Assembly (NCBI GenBank): GCA_945906935.1
Contig: CAMDSO010000027.1
Location: forward strand, 1-39,030
DNA from: Bordetella parapertussis
GTDB lineage: Bacteria > Pseudomonadota > Gammaproteobacteria > Burkholderiales > SG8-41
Length of the DNA: 39,030 bases
Direction: 5' to 3'
Part shown: piece after piece, positions 8,720-17,782 of the stretch
Layout of the letters: each line of letters starts with the position of its first letter
Position numbering within the stretch: the stretch's first letter is position 1
Notes under the pieces: model-generated
Seen by the model: the letters and a program-made list of their open reading frames with translations, nothing else
What the model was told of the DNA's origin: nothing
Database searches by the model: none
Translations under genes and position numbers: made by a program

Positions 8720-8743
8720 AATGCTTTTGGAGGTTGAATCGTA

Positions 8744-9949
8744 ATGTCGCACATCATGCACACTTACAAGCGCCTTCCCGTCACGTTCGAACGCGGCGAG
8801 GGCTGCTGGCTTTGGGATAAACAGGGCAAACGCTATCTTGATGCGCTCGCCGGCATTGCCGTCTGCGGCGTCGGACACAGCCATCCGCGTTTGGTCAAAG
8901 CCATCAGTGAACAAGCCGCGCAACTGGTGCACACATCGAACCTCTACGAAATCGAACGTCAGGAACAACTTGGCGACCGCCTCGCCGCGCTCTCCGGCAT
9001 GGACGAGGTTTTTTTCTGTAACTCAGGCTGCGAAGCCAACGAGGCGGCAATCAAGCTTGCGCGACTCTACGGTCATGGCAAAGGCATCGATACGCCGGCT
9101 ATCATCGTCCTCGAGAAGGCCTTCCACGGCCGCACCATCGCCACCCTCTCCGCCACCGGCAGCCGCAAAGTGCAGGCCGGTTTTGAACCGCTGGTGCCGG
9201 GGTTTGTCCGCGTGCCCTTCGACGATCTTGCGGCAGTCAAAAAAGTGGCCGGCAACAACCATAACGTAGTCGCCGTGCTGGTCGAACCGATCCAGGGTGA
9301 GGGCGGCATCAATATCTGTCACGACGGCTATCTGCAGGGCCTGCGCGAGATCTGTGAAGCCAACGGCTGGTTGCTGATGCTCGACGAAGTGCAGAGCGGC
9401 ATCGGTCGCACCGGCAAATGGTTCGCCTTCCAGCACTCGGGCGTCAAACCGGACGTCATGACCCTCGCCAAAGGCCTCGCCTCGGGTGTGCCGATCGGCG
9501 CCTGCATGGTGTCCGGCCGTGCTACCGGCGTATTCAAACCCGGCAACCACGGTTCGACCTTTGGCGGCAATCCGCTGGCCTGCGCCGCGGCGCTGGCAAC
9601 CCTGTCGATCATTGAAGATGAAAAGCTGATGGCCAACGCCGTTGCTATTGGCGAGTTCATCAACAGCGGCATGCGCGCCGCGCTCGCCGGCCATGCAGGT
9701 GTCCGCGAAATCCGCAACAAGGGCCTGATGATCGGCATTGAACTCGACATCGAATGCAGCGAACTGGTAAAACTGGCGCTTGCCGACGGATTGCTAATCA
9801 ACGTCACCGCCGACAACGTGGTGCGCCTGCTGCCGCCGCTGACCATGCAACGCGCCGAAGCGCAGCAAGTCATCACCCAGCTGGGGGCCCTGATCACCGC
9901 CTTTCTCGCGGCCAACCGCGTCGCACCGGCCAAAGCCAAAACCGCCTGA
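8744..9949 (+). CDS. argD: Acetylornithine aminotransferase
   Basis: Class III PLP aminotransferase of arginine synthesis that converts N-acetylglutamate semialdehyde and glutamate to N-acetylornithine; family members may also act on succinyl-diaminopimelate. It has 401 aa, typical. Visible features are FFCNSGCEANEAAIKLAR (residues 90-107), FHGRT (128-131), LDEVQSGIGRTG (213-224) and the PLP lysine K243 in TLAKGLASGVPIGA. GGAGG lies 10 bp before the ATG. It is followed 21 bp later by argF, so the two form an operon. Confidence 0.96.
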   Translation: MSHIMHTYKRLPVTFERGEGCWLWDKQGKRYLDALAGIAVCGVGHSHPRLVKAISEQAAQLVHTSNLYEIERQEQLGDRLAALSGMDEVFFCNSGCEANEAAIKLARLYGHGKGIDTPAIIVLEKAFHGRTIATLSATGSRKVQAGFEPLVPGFVRVPFDDLAAVKKVAGNNHNVVAVLVEPIQGEGGINICHDGYLQGLREICEANGWLLMLDEVQSGIGRTGKWFAFQHSGVKPDVMTLAKGLASGVPIGACMVSGRATGVFKPGNHGSTFGGNPLACAAALATLSIIEDEKLMANAVAIGEFINSGMRAALAGHAGVREIRNKGLMIGIELDIECSELVKLALADGLLINVTADNVVRLLPPLTMQRAEAQQVITQLGALITAFLAANRVAPAKAKTA

Positions 9950-9970
9950 GCGGTTCTAAAAGCACGGGAT

Positions 9971-10900
9971 ATGTCAGCGATGGAACTCCGCCACTATCTG
10001 CAATTCAGGGACCTTTCGCTCGCAGAGTACGAGTACCTTTTCGCACGCGCCGTCTGGATCAAGAACAAATTCAAACGCTACGAGCCCTACCAGCCGCTGG
10101 TCGACCGCACGCTGGCGATGGTGTTTGAAAAACACTCGACACGCACCCGCGTTTCTTTTGAGGCCGGCATGAACCAGCTCGGCGGCTCGGTCATCACGCT
10201 GATGACACGCGACACGCAAATGGGCCGCGGCGAACCGCTCGAAGACGTTGCACGCGTGATTTCACGCATGGTCGACGTCATCATGATCCGCACCTTTGAG
10301 CAATCGATCATTGAGCGCTTTTCGTCGAATTCGCGCGTGCCGGTGATCAATGGTCTCACCAACGAATACCATCCGTGCCAGATCATGGCCGATATTTTTA
10401 CCTACATCGAACATCGCCAGTCCATGCGCGGCAAAACCGTGGCCTGGATCGGCGACTCAAACAATGTCTGCTACACCTGGCTGCAGGCGGCATCGATTTT
10501 TGATTTCAAGGTAAACGTCTCGACACCGCCGGGCTACAAGATAGAGGCGGCTTCGTTGGGTGGCATCGACCCCACACATTTTGAAACCTTTGCCGATCCA
10601 CATGATGCCGTGCGTGGCGCCGATCTCGTCACCACCGATGTCTGGACGAGCATGGGCTTTGAAGCGGAAAACGAAGAACGCAAGCGCGACTTCGAAGACT
10701 GGCAGGTGGACGGCGACATGATGCGCCTGGCGAAACCGGATGCTCTCTTCATGCATTGCCTGCCCGCACACCGCGGCGAGGAAGTCGCCGCCGAGGTGAT
10801 CGACGGCCCGCAAAGCGTGGTGTGGGACGAAGCCGAAAACCGTCTGCACGTTCAAAAAGCGCTAATCGAATTTCTACTGCTCGGCCGCACCATCGTCTGA
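9971..10900 (+). CDS. argF: Ornithine carbamoyltransferase
   Basis: Transfers the carbamoyl group of carbamoyl phosphate to ornithine, giving citrulline in arginine synthesis. It has 309 aa. The carbamoyl-phosphate loop STRTR is at residues 56-60, with HPCQ near 136 and the ornithine/catalytic HCLP motif near 260 (MHCLPAHRGEEV). It lies between argD and the chorismate mutase gene. argG is on the same strand 4 kb downstream, beyond an unrelated minus-strand operon. Confidence 0.97.
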   Translation: MSAMELRHYLQFRDLSLAEYEYLFARAVWIKNKFKRYEPYQPLVDRTLAMVFEKHSTRTRVSFEAGMNQLGGSVITLMTRDTQMGRGEPLEDVARVISRMVDVIMIRTFEQSIIERFSSNSRVPVINGLTNEYHPCQIMADIFTYIEHRQSMRGKTVAWIGDSNNVCYTWLQAASIFDFKVNVSTPPGYKIEAASLGGIDPTHFETFADPHDAVRGADLVTTDVWTSMGFEAENEERKRDFEDWQVDGDMMRLAKPDALFMHCLPAHRGEEVAAEVIDGPQSVVWDEAENRLHVQKALIEFLLLGRTIV

Positions 10901-10918
10901 TGACGTGAGGGGCACGGG

Positions 10919-11467
10919 TTGAGCATAAAGGCGTTACGTGCAGCCTGTGCACTCGGCTCTCTGGTCATCACCTTGCTCGGTGGTTGCGCAACGCCTGCCA
11001 CAACCGCGGATCCCCTTACCGCATTGCTCAACCTGATTGATCAGCGTCTGGCCATCGGCGTAGAGGTCGCGCGCAGCAAATGGAATTCAGGTGCCGCGGT
11101 CGAAGATCTCAAACGCGAAGGTGAAATCGTCGATGCGATCGGCGCGCAGGCCGCCAGTCATGGCCTTGAGCCGACGCTGGCCAAACAATTTTTCCAGGCG
11201 CAAATCGAGGCATCCAAGATGATTCAGAACGCGCGCCTCGCGCAGTGGCGGGCGGCGCAGCAACCCGCATTCAGCGACGCGCCGGATCTGCAACGCGACA
11301 TCCGCCCGCAACTCGACCGCCTGACCCCCGCCATGCTTGATGCACTGGCGAAGGCACTGCCGGCCTTGCATGCCCCAGCCACGCGCACACGCCTGCACAA
11401 CTACGCCGACAACGCCCCGCGCCGCGCCGCACTGGCGCCACTACTGGAAGTGGCGCCACAAAACTAG
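10919..11467 (+). CDS. Exported chorismate mutase, AroQ gamma class, predicted lipoprotein
   Basis: Converts chorismate to prephenate; gamma-class enzymes carry a signal sequence and act outside the cytoplasm. It has 182 aa from a TTG start at 10919, the only start in frame after the upstream stop, with AGGGG 5-6 bp before it. Residues 1-22 form a signal ending in the lipobox LGGC, so Cys23 is probably lipidated. The helical AroQ fold shows LINLIDQRLAIG-like N-helix (LNLIDQRLAIGVEVARSKW) and the QIEASK segment holding the catalytic Gln/Glu of this class. It follows argF by 18 bp and shares a CTAG stop overlap with the converging lyase gene. No partner dehydratase is seen nearby. Confidence 0.82.
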   Translation: MSIKALRAACALGSLVITLLGGCATPATTADPLTALLNLIDQRLAIGVEVARSKWNSGAAVEDLKREGEIVDAIGAQAASHGLEPTLAKQFFQAQIEASKMIQNARLAQWRAAQQPAFSDAPDLQRDIRPQLDRLTPAMLDALAKALPALHAPATRTRLHNYADNAPRRAALAPLLEVAPQN

Positions 11468-12351
11468 GCGTTCTGCGCCTTGATCTTGGCGACAAGCTCG
11501 AGAATGTTATGCGCGGTCTTCGCCATCGCCACGTCCACCAGCTTGCCGTCAACCGTAGTGCTGCCGATGCCGCGACTCAACGCCTCGTCAAACGCGGCGA
11601 TCACGCGGTGGGCGTAATCAACCTCGACTGCAGTCGGCATGTAAATTTCGTTGGCCGCCTCGATTTGCGTCGGATGGATCACAGTGCGACCGCGAAAGCC
11701 GAGCCGTTTCGACAGCAGGGTGTCGCGCTTGAAGCCCTCGCCATCGCGCACGTTCGAGAACACGCCGTCGAGTGGATAGTGAATTCCGGCAGCGCGCGCG
11801 GCGACGAAAGTAAACTGCCGCACGAACATCATCTCCGGCCCCTCGCTCGACCAGGTGGCACCGAGCGATACATTCATGTCGCCGTCTTCGCCGCCGGCAT
11901 ACACCGCCGATTCAATACGCTTGGCACCACTGATGATTTCGCGCGCCGACAACACCCCCGCCGCACTCTCGATCATGACGATGATGGGCGTGCCACCGAT
12001 CTCAAGACCCTTGCCCGTCTCGATGCTGGCGATCATGCGGTCAACCGCAGCCACATCGCCGTAGCTGTCCTGCTTGGGCACGACGAAACCGGCGAGACCC
12101 GGCATACCAACGAAGGCTTCCAGATCCTCATGCAGAAAACCGCTCGGCACCGAGTTGACGCGCACCCAGCTTTTATTACCTGCGATCGTTGCAATAGCCT
12201 CCTTCGTCATGGCGCGCGCATTCGCTTTTTCAGGCGGCGGCACCGTGTCTTCAAGGTCGAATATAAAACCGTCCGCCGGCAGCGAACCGAGTTTATCGAG
12301 CATTCGCTTTTGATTGGCCGGCACGAACAAAAGGCTACGCCATAGACGCAT
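11464..12351 (-). CDS. CitE-like CoA-ester lyase (HpcH/HpaI aldolase family)
   Basis: Mg-dependent lyase of the CitE/malyl-CoA lyase group, 295 aa, cytoplasmic. Family members cleave malyl-CoA, citramalyl-CoA or similar thioesters into acetyl-CoA and an oxoacid. Conserved points are RSLLFVPAN at the N-terminus, FDLEDTVPPPEK near residue 31, VMIESAAGV (metal Glu) and GGEDGDMNVSLG (metal Asp), and GRTVIHPTQI. GGAG lies 6 bp before the ATG. It is downstream of a CaiB-type CoA-transferase and a Bug receptor on the same strand, which suggests that the transferase makes the CoA ester cleaved here. The exact substrate is unknown. Confidence 0.85.
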   Translation of the reverse strand: MRLWRSLLFVPANQKRMLDKLGSLPADGFIFDLEDTVPPPEKANARAMTKEAIATIAGNKSWVRVNSVPSGFLHEDLEAFVGMPGLAGFVVPKQDSYGDVAAVDRMIASIETGKGLEIGGTPIIVMIESAAGVLSAREIISGAKRIESAVYAGGEDGDMNVSLGATWSSEGPEMMFVRQFTFVAARAAGIHYPLDGVFSNVRDGEGFKRDTLLSKRLGFRGRTVIHPTQIEAANEIYMPTAVEVDYAHRVIAAFDEALSRGIGSTTVDGKLVDVAMAKTAHNILELVAKIKAQNA

Positions 12352-12399
12352 GATGATCTCCAGTTAAATCGATGAATGAATACTAATCTGATTCCGTGA

Positions 12400-12420
12400 C
12401 AAGGGAGCAGCGCTCCCTTG
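12400..12420 (-). other. Intercistronic hairpin between CoA-transferase and lyase genes
   Basis: CAAGGGAGC and GCTCCCTTG form a perfect 9 bp stem around a 3 nt loop, 8 bp after the CoA-transferase stop. It has no T tract, so an mRNA processing or stability element is more likely than a strong terminator. Confidence 0.5.
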
Positions 12421-12428
12421 CCCGGCCA

Positions 12429-13628
12429 TTATTTCGCCAGCATGACCGCGCCCGCCGCCGCCAGCGCAGCAATACGCGCATCGTCATAGCCGAGTTCACG
12501 CAAAATTTCCGCAGTGTGCTGCGCCAGCAATGGTGCGGGCCGGCGTATCGACGGACTGTCGCGATCAAACAACACCGGGTTGCGCACGGTTTGCATCTTG
12601 CCCATGATGGGATGTTCGACTTCTTCGAGCACCTTGCGCGCCTGCACGTGCGGATCGTCGAACACTTCCTTGAAATCATTGACGCGCGAACACGGCACGC
12701 CGGCCTCCATCAACAAGGCTTCGAGTGCAGCGGCGTTTAGCTCGCGCACAGCGGGTGTGACAAGTGCCAGCAAGCCGGCCTCGTTTTGCTTGCGCAACAC
12801 GTAGGTGGCAAAACGCGGATCGGCAATCGAGGACTCGAGTCCGGCGGCTTCCATAAAGCGCTTGAACAATTCATCGTTCGGCGTGCCAATCGCCAGATAG
12901 TGACCGTCGGCGGTCTCGAACAGCTGATAGGGGGTGTTCAAACGATGTTGGTGGCCGCAGCGCACGGGCACTTCGCCAGTGGCCAGATAAAACGCCGTTT
13001 CCCAGGCGGCCGCGGAGATCGACGACTCAACCAGTGAAACGTCGGCAGTACGCCCGCCCTTGCCGCTTAACTTGCCAATCAGGCCGCACAGCGTGGCGTA
13101 GGTCGAAAACATGGCACCGAAAATATCGGCGGCTTGCACACCGGTGCGCATCGGCATGTCGTCGGGTGAACCAGTCACCGACAGCGCGCCTGAAAAAGCC
13201 TCGACGATCAGGTTGACGCCGGCACGCTTGCGGTAGGGCCCGGTCTGGCCGAAACCGGAGGCCGAGGTGTAGACGATGTCCGGGTTGACCGCGCGCACTT
13301 GCGCCGCGCCCAGCCCAAGCTTGTCGAGTACGCCGGGCCGGTTGTTCTCCAGAAATACGTCGCTCTTTTTCGCTAGCGCCAGCACGATGTCGCGCGCCTC
13401 CGGCTGTTTGAGATCGAGCACGAGACTGCGCTTGTTGCGGTTGAGCGCGGCAAAACTGGCGCTCTCACCATTAACCAGCGGCGGCATGGCGCGCGTCTGG
13501 TCGCCGCGCGCCGGGCGCTCGATCTTGATGACATCGGCCCCCATATCGCCGAGCAACATACCGCAGAAAGGTCCAGCGATAAAATTGCCGAGTTCGAGAA
13601 CCCTGATTCCTTCAAGTGGTTGTGACAT
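12429..13628 (-). CDS. CaiB/BaiF family CoA-transferase (class III)
   Basis: Class III CoA-transferase that moves CoA from a donor such as succinyl-CoA to a carboxylic acid. It has 399 aa, normal for the family. The N-terminal region has LEGIRVLELGNFIAGPFCG and GADVIKIERP (residues 31-39); the likely catalytic aspartate is Asp168 in QAADIFGAM. NRNKRSLVLDLK at 63-74 is also typical. It lies between a Bug receptor gene and the CitE-like lyase in one orientation. The substrate cannot be told from sequence; malate, citramalate, itaconate or mesaconate would suit the lyase partner. Confidence 0.88.
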   Translation of the reverse strand: MSQPLEGIRVLELGNFIAGPFCGMLLGDMGADVIKIERPARGDQTRAMPPLVNGESASFAALNRNKRSLVLDLKQPEARDIVLALAKKSDVFLENNRPGVLDKLGLGAAQVRAVNPDIVYTSASGFGQTGPYRKRAGVNLIVEAFSGALSVTGSPDDMPMRTGVQAADIFGAMFSTYATLCGLIGKLSGKGGRTADVSLVESSISAAAWETAFYLATGEVPVRCGHQHRLNTPYQLFETADGHYLAIGTPNDELFKRFMEAAGLESSIADPRFATYVLRKQNEAGLLALVTPAVRELNAAALEALLMEAGVPCSRVNDFKEVFDDPHVQARKVLEEVEHPIMGKMQTVRNPVLFDRDSPSIRRPAPLLAQHTAEILRELGYDDARIAALAAAGAVMLAK

Positions 13629-13673
13629 TAAGATTTCATTTTCATCAAAAAAAAATGGTTTACGGCTGCGACC

Positions 13674-14654
13674 TTATTCGGGCTGCAGATTTATTTTTGC
13701 AGCGAGACGACGGTTACTTTGAATTTCCTCGATAACCACTTTGGCAAATTCCGCTGGTGACGAACCCGCCGGCACGAAACCCTGCTCGCCCATCGCCGTT
13801 TTCACTTCGGGATCCTGCAAGGCAGTGACCACCTCGTTGCGGATACGCGTCACATAGGCGGCAGGAGTGCGCGCCGGAAACCACAAGGCATACCATGGCA
13901 CATAGGTATAACCCTTCACGCCCGACTCATCGATAGTCGGCACGTCAGGCAAACCACTCCAGCGTGTCGGCGCGGTAATGCCGATGGCCTTGATGCGACC
14001 GGCCCTGATTTGCGGCAACAGCGCGGTGGCCGGACCGAAACAACTATCGACACGCCCGGCTGACAAATCAACAATGATCTGGCCCACGCCTTTGTAAGGG
14101 ATATGCATCAACTGCGTGCCGGCCTTGTCGTTGAACAATTCGGCAGCGAAATGCATGACGTTGCCAACGCCACCGGAACCATAAGTAATCTTGCCCGGCT
14201 GCGCCTTCGCCGCCGCGATGAATTCCTGCACGGTGCGGGAGGTCACGGCGTTATGCGTGACCAGCAGGAAACCGACACTGTTGACGATCAGGGTGATCGG
14301 CGCGAAATCCTTTACCGCGTCATAGGGCAGCGATTTGGTAATCACCGGCAAGCTGGCATGACTTGAAGAGGTGTGCAGCATCGTATAGCCGTCGGGCGCC
14401 GCCTTGGCCACCAGATCGCTGCCAAGAGCACCGCCGGCGCCGGGCCGGTTGTCGATCACCAGCGTGGTGATGTGCTGCATCTTGCGCCCCAGGGTGCGGC
14501 CGATGTAATCCATCGGCCCGCCTGCCGCATAGGGCACGACGACGCGGATCGGTTTGGTCGGATAGTCACCCTGCACCGCCGGCTGCGCGTACGCCACCGG
14601 CAGACCGATCACAACCGCCACTACTGTTGCCAGACCCGCATTGATTAAACGCAT
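13674..14654 (-). CDS. Bug-family tripartite tricarboxylate transporter receptor
   Basis: Periplasmic solute receptor of the TctC/Bug family, 326 aa. The ATG at 14654 was chosen because GGAG sits 4 bp upstream and a signal peptide with AYAQP cleavage site begins there; the open frame extends further upstream without a plausible start. Family motifs include YPTKPIRVVVPYAAGGPMD, the DNRPGAGG loop, YGSGGVGNVMH and HIPYKGVG. Known members bind carboxylates such as citrate, or amides and aromatic acids. It is first in the operon with the CoA-transferase and lyase and diverges from argG across 261 bp. No TctA/TctB membrane partner is in the window. Confidence 0.88.
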   Translation of the reverse strand: MRLINAGLATVVAVVIGLPVAYAQPAVQGDYPTKPIRVVVPYAAGGPMDYIGRTLGRKMQHITTLVIDNRPGAGGALGSDLVAKAAPDGYTMLHTSSSHASLPVITKSLPYDAVKDFAPITLIVNSVGFLLVTHNAVTSRTVQEFIAAAKAQPGKITYGSGGVGNVMHFAAELFNDKAGTQLMHIPYKGVGQIIVDLSAGRVDSCFGPATALLPQIRAGRIKAIGITAPTRWSGLPDVPTIDESGVKGYTYVPWYALWFPARTPAAYVTRIRNEVVTALQDPEVKTAMGEQGFVPAGSSPAEFAKVVIEEIQSNRRLAAKINLQPE

Positions 14655-14915
14655 AGCACTCCTCGCCGTCCCGGCCCAAATGACCGCACGCCCCTGCCAA
14701 GGCAGCGCAGCATTTGGCGGACATGATTGGTGAATTTGGAAAGCCCCGGCAATAGCCACCGCAGGCGAGGCGTAGTTTGACCGATAGCGGGCGATTTTTC
14801 CATCGTCGTCCGGCGTAACGACAGGCCTGCCAACGCAGCCAACGAGGCGCTAATTCCGCTGGCCCTGACTGCAGCAGACGCTTAAAATCCCGCCTTTTCG
14901 CCTCCGGATCCCAGC

Positions 14916-16133
14916 ATGTCGGACATCAATAAAGTAGTGCTCGCCTATTCGGGCGGGCTGGACACCTCGGTCATTTTGAAATGGCTGCAGGACACCTATC
15001 AATGCGAAGTCGTCACCTTTACCGCCGACATCGGCCAGGGCGAGGAAGTCTCGCCGGCGCGCGCCAAGGCGAAGAAGATGGGCGTGAAGGAAATCTTCAT
15101 CGAAGACCTGCGCGAAGAATTCGTGCGCGACTATGTGTTCCCGATGTTCCGTGCCAATGCGATCTACGAAGGCGAGTATCTGCTCGGCACCTCGATCGCG
15201 CGCCCGCTGATCGCCAAGCGCCAGATCGAAATCGCGAAAAAAACCGGCGCCGATGCAGTCAGCCACGGCGCCACCGGCAAGGGCAATGACCAGGTCCGCT
15301 TTGAACTCGGCTACTACGCGCTGCAACCAAATATCCGCGTCATCGCACCGTGGCGCGAATGGGATCTGACCTCGCGCGAGACCCTGCTCAAATATGCCGA
15401 GAAACACGGCATCCCGGTCGAGATGAAGAAAAAAACCGGCTCACCCTATTCGATGGATGCGAACCTGCTGCACATCTCCTACGAAGGCCGCATGCTCGAA
15501 GACCCATCGCGCGAACCCGAGGAATCGATGTGGCGCTGGACGGTGTCGCCAGAGAAAGCGCCCAACCGCGCTGAGTACATCGACATTGAATACCGCAAGG
15601 GCGACATCGTCGGCATCAACGGCAAAAAAATGACGCCGGCCAAAGTGCTGGAGAAACTCAACCAGCTCGGTGGCAAACACGGCATCGGCCGCCTTGACCT
15701 CGTTGAGAACCGCTATGTCGGCATGAAATCGCGCGGCTGCTATGAAACCCCCGGTGGCACCATCATGATGCGCGCCCACCGTGCCATCGAATCAATCACA
15801 CTGGACCGCGAAGTCGCGCATCTGAAAGACGATTTGATGCCGCGCTACGCCTCGCTGATTTACAACGGCTATTGGTGGAGCCCGGAGCGCCGCATGCTGC
15901 AAACCATGATCGACGCCTCGCAAGGCAACGTCAACGGTTACGTGCGCATCAAACTCTACAAGGGCAATGTCATCGTGGTCGGTCGTGATTCCGACGGCGA
16001 CTCGCTGTTCGACCCGCGCATCGCAACCTTCGAGGACGATGCCGGCGCCTACAACCAGAGGGATGCCGCCGGCTTCATCAAGCTCAACGCGCTGCGCATG
16101 CGCATCGCCGCCAATTTAAAAAAGAAAAAATAG
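14916..16133 (+). CDS. argG: Argininosuccinate synthase
   Basis: ATP-dependent ligase joining citrulline and aspartate to make argininosuccinate. It has 405 aa, matching the short-type ArgG. The PP-loop [10 protein letters not shown] is at residues 9-18, followed by [10 protein letters not shown] and the conserved [13 protein letters not shown] segment in the middle. The C-terminus is Lys-rich and ends normally. It is separated from argDF by a minus-strand carboxylate operon and is followed by an imperfect inverted repeat. Confidence 0.97.
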   Translation: MSDINKVVLAYSGGLDTSVILKWLQDTYQCEVVTFTADIGQGEEVSPARAKAKKMGVKEIFIEDLREEFVRDYVFPMFRANAIYEGEYLLGTSIARPLIAKRQIEIAKKTGADAVSHGATGKGNDQVRFELGYYALQPNIRVIAPWREWDLTSRETLLKYAEKHGIPVEMKKKTGSPYSMDANLLHISYEGRMLEDPSREPEESMWRWTVSPEKAPNRAEYIDIEYRKGDIVGINGKKMTPAKVLEKLNQLGGKHGIGRLDLVENRYVGMKSRGCYETPGGTIMMRAHRAIESITLDREVAHLKDDLMPRYASLIYNGYWWSPERRMLQTMIDASQGNVNGYVRIKLYKGNVIVVGRDSDGDSLFDPRIATFEDDAGAYNQRDAAGFIKLNALRMRIAANLKKKK

Positions 16134-16136
16134 CCG

Positions 16137-16213
16137 CAGAGGTCACACAGGACACAGAGAAAATCCGCAGCGTAACGTTCCCGCATCGAACTCTGTGCTG
16201 TCCGTGTCCTCTG
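16137..16213. repeat. Imperfect inverted repeat after argG
   Basis: A 23 nt arm rich in CACAG (16137-16159) is matched at 17 of 23 positions by the reverse complement of 16191-16213, with a 31 nt spacer. The arms resemble dispersed CACAGAGGACACAGAG-type repeats seen in many betaproteobacterial genomes. It may end argG transcription. Confidence 0.6.
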
Positions 16214-16240
16214 TCGAGATAATTTTGATTTGGAGCCCCT

Positions 16241-16549
16241 ATGTCACAGCTCGATAACGTCAGCGTCATCAAAAAAGCCAATGTCTACTTCGACGGCAAG
16301 TGCGTCAGCCACTCCGTGCAGCTGGCCGACGGCAGCCGCAAATCAGTCGGCGTGATTCTGCCGTCCAAACTGACCTTCAATACCGGCGCACCAGAGATCA
16401 TGGAAATCGTCGAGGGACGCTGCCACGTCACGTTGCCCGGCGGCGAGCCGCGGGCGTACGGCGCTGGCGAGCGTTTCAACGTCCCCGCCAACAGTTCGTT
16501 TGATATCGAGGCCCTCGAGACGCTGCATTACGTCTGCCACTTCGGTTAA
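16241..16549 (+). CDS. ppnP: Pyrimidine/purine nucleoside phosphorylase PpnP
   Basis: Small cupin-fold phosphorylase that splits nucleosides into base and ribose 1-phosphate; formerly YaiE/DUF1255. It has 102 aa against about 95 usual. Family features seen are [38 protein letters not shown] and the C-terminal [12 protein letters not shown] lies 5 bp before the ATG. It starts a plus-strand run with the proteasome homologue and yajQ. Confidence 0.93.
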   Translation: MSQLDNVSVIKKANVYFDGKCVSHSVQLADGSRKSVGVILPSKLTFNTGAPEIMEIVEGRCHVTLPGGEPRAYGAGERFNVPANSSFDIEALETLHYVCHFG

Positions 16550-16561
16550 GCCGAACCACGC

Positions 16562-17140
16562 ATGACCACCATCGTCGTCGTCCGCAAGAACGGTATCGCC
16601 GCCATCGCCGCCGACACCCTGACCAAATGGGGCAGCGGCAAGGAGTCGGCGAAATACATCGCGAACAACGACAAGATCGTGCGCGCCGGCGACAGCTGGA
16701 TCGGTGCCGCCGGTGGCGCGACCTTCAAGATCATCATGCGCGATTACTTTTCGCGCCCCAAGATCAAGCCGCGTTTCGACACCACGCTGAACATCTTCAA
16801 GACCTGGCAGGCGCTGCACAGCGCGCTGAAGGACCAGTATTTTCTCGTCACCGGCGGCGACAAGGACGACACCATCGAATCGAGCCGCTTCGATGTACTG
16901 ATCGCCAATCCACACGGCATCTTCGGCGTCGGCGCCCATCGCACGGTGCAGGAATACATCAAGTTCTACGCCATCGGCAGCGGCACCGATCTGGCACTCG
17001 GCGCGATGTACGGGATCTACGATGATCCAAAACTTTCTGCCGAACAGATTGCATTGCGCGCGGTAGAGGCCGCCGCCGAGTTTGACGACTCGACCGCGCT
17101 GCCGGCGATTGTGCAAACAGTCACTTTAAAAAAACGGTAA
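16562..17140 (+). CDS. Betaproteobacterial proteasome homologue (BPH), Ntn-hydrolase
   Basis: Self-compartmentalising Ntn-hydrolase related to HslV and the 20S beta subunit, 192 aa. Removal of Met1 would expose Thr2 as the nucleophile in MTTIVVVRKNG; the adjacent AADT holds Asp18 and NNDKIV holds Lys38, matching the Thr1/Asp17/Lys33 triad. The GVGAHRTV and AIGSGTDLALGAMYG segments are the HslV-like core. BPH members assemble into double rings and are found mainly in Betaproteobacteria; natural substrates and any ATPase partner are unknown, and none is encoded nearby. Databases often mislabel the family as a transporter. The ribosome site is weak, and it starts 12 bp after ppnP. Confidence 0.82.
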   Translation: MTTIVVVRKNGIAAIAADTLTKWGSGKESAKYIANNDKIVRAGDSWIGAAGGATFKIIMRDYFSRPKIKPRFDTTLNIFKTWQALHSALKDQYFLVTGGDKDDTIESSRFDVLIANPHGIFGVGAHRTVQEYIKFYAIGSGTDLALGAMYGIYDDPKLSAEQIALRAVEAAAEFDDSTALPAIVQTVTLKKR

Positions 17141-17158
17141 CTACGGGGAGAACACGGC

Positions 17159-17656
17159 ATGCCATCGTTCGATATCGTTTCAGAAGTCAACAAGGTCGAG
17201 ATCAGGAACGCGGTCGACCAATGCAACAAGGAAGTCACCAACCGCTTTGACTTCAAAGGCTCGGACGCCCGCGTCGAAATCCAGGAACAGGGTGAAGAAA
17301 CCGTGTTGATGGTTTTTGCCGATGACAATTTCAAGCTCGCGCAGGTCAAGGACGTGCTGATTGGCAAGCTAACCAAGCGCGGCGTCGATGCACGCGCACT
17401 CGACCCCGGCACGGTGGAAAAATCCGCCGGCGATACCGTCAAGCAACCGCTCAAGGTGCGTAACGGTATCGAACAGGAACTTGCGAAGAAGATCGTGCGC
17501 GTGATCAAAGACAGCAAGCTGAAAGTTCAGGGCAGCATACAGGGCGACACGGTGCGGGTCTCCGGCGCCAAGAAAGACCTGTTGCAGGACGCGATCACGC
17601 TGATGAAGCGCTCGATCGAAGAAGTCCCGTTGCAGTTCAAGAATTTCCGCGACTGA
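17159..17656 (+). CDS. yajQ: YajQ family nucleotide-binding protein
   Basis: Small cytoplasmic protein of 165 aa with two ferredoxin-like halves. In some species it binds cyclic di-GMP and in others it has been linked to RNA or tRNA binding. The conserved [18 protein letters not shown] and [16 protein letters not shown] segments are intact. A GGGGAG ribosome site lies 8 bp before the ATG. It ends the ppnP-BPH-yajQ run and is followed by a strong hairpin repeat. Confidence 0.95.
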   Translation: MPSFDIVSEVNKVEIRNAVDQCNKEVTNRFDFKGSDARVEIQEQGEETVLMVFADDNFKLAQVKDVLIGKLTKRGVDARALDPGTVEKSAGDTVKQPLKVRNGIEQELAKKIVRVIKDSKLKVQGSIQGDTVRVSGAKKDLLQDAITLMKRSIEEVPLQFKNFRD

Positions 17657-17744
17657 CCACTACACAGCAGCAACGATGCCCCTGAGAGCCGCCAAGCAGC
17701 GCAGGGAAATCAGAAGGACCGGCGAACCGGGGCGGCCTTCTCTT

Positions 17745-17782
17745 TGCTTACGTTCTCTTGACCGCCCAAGAGAACGTAAGCA
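17745..17782. repeat. Strong inverted repeat after yajQ
   Basis: TGCTTACGTTCTCTTG (17745-17760) and its exact reverse complement (17767-17782) are separated by 6 nt. The surrounding bases resemble a dispersed hairpin element widespread in proteobacterial intergenic regions. It would stop or shield transcription from yajQ and from the converging amidotransferase gene. Confidence 0.8.
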
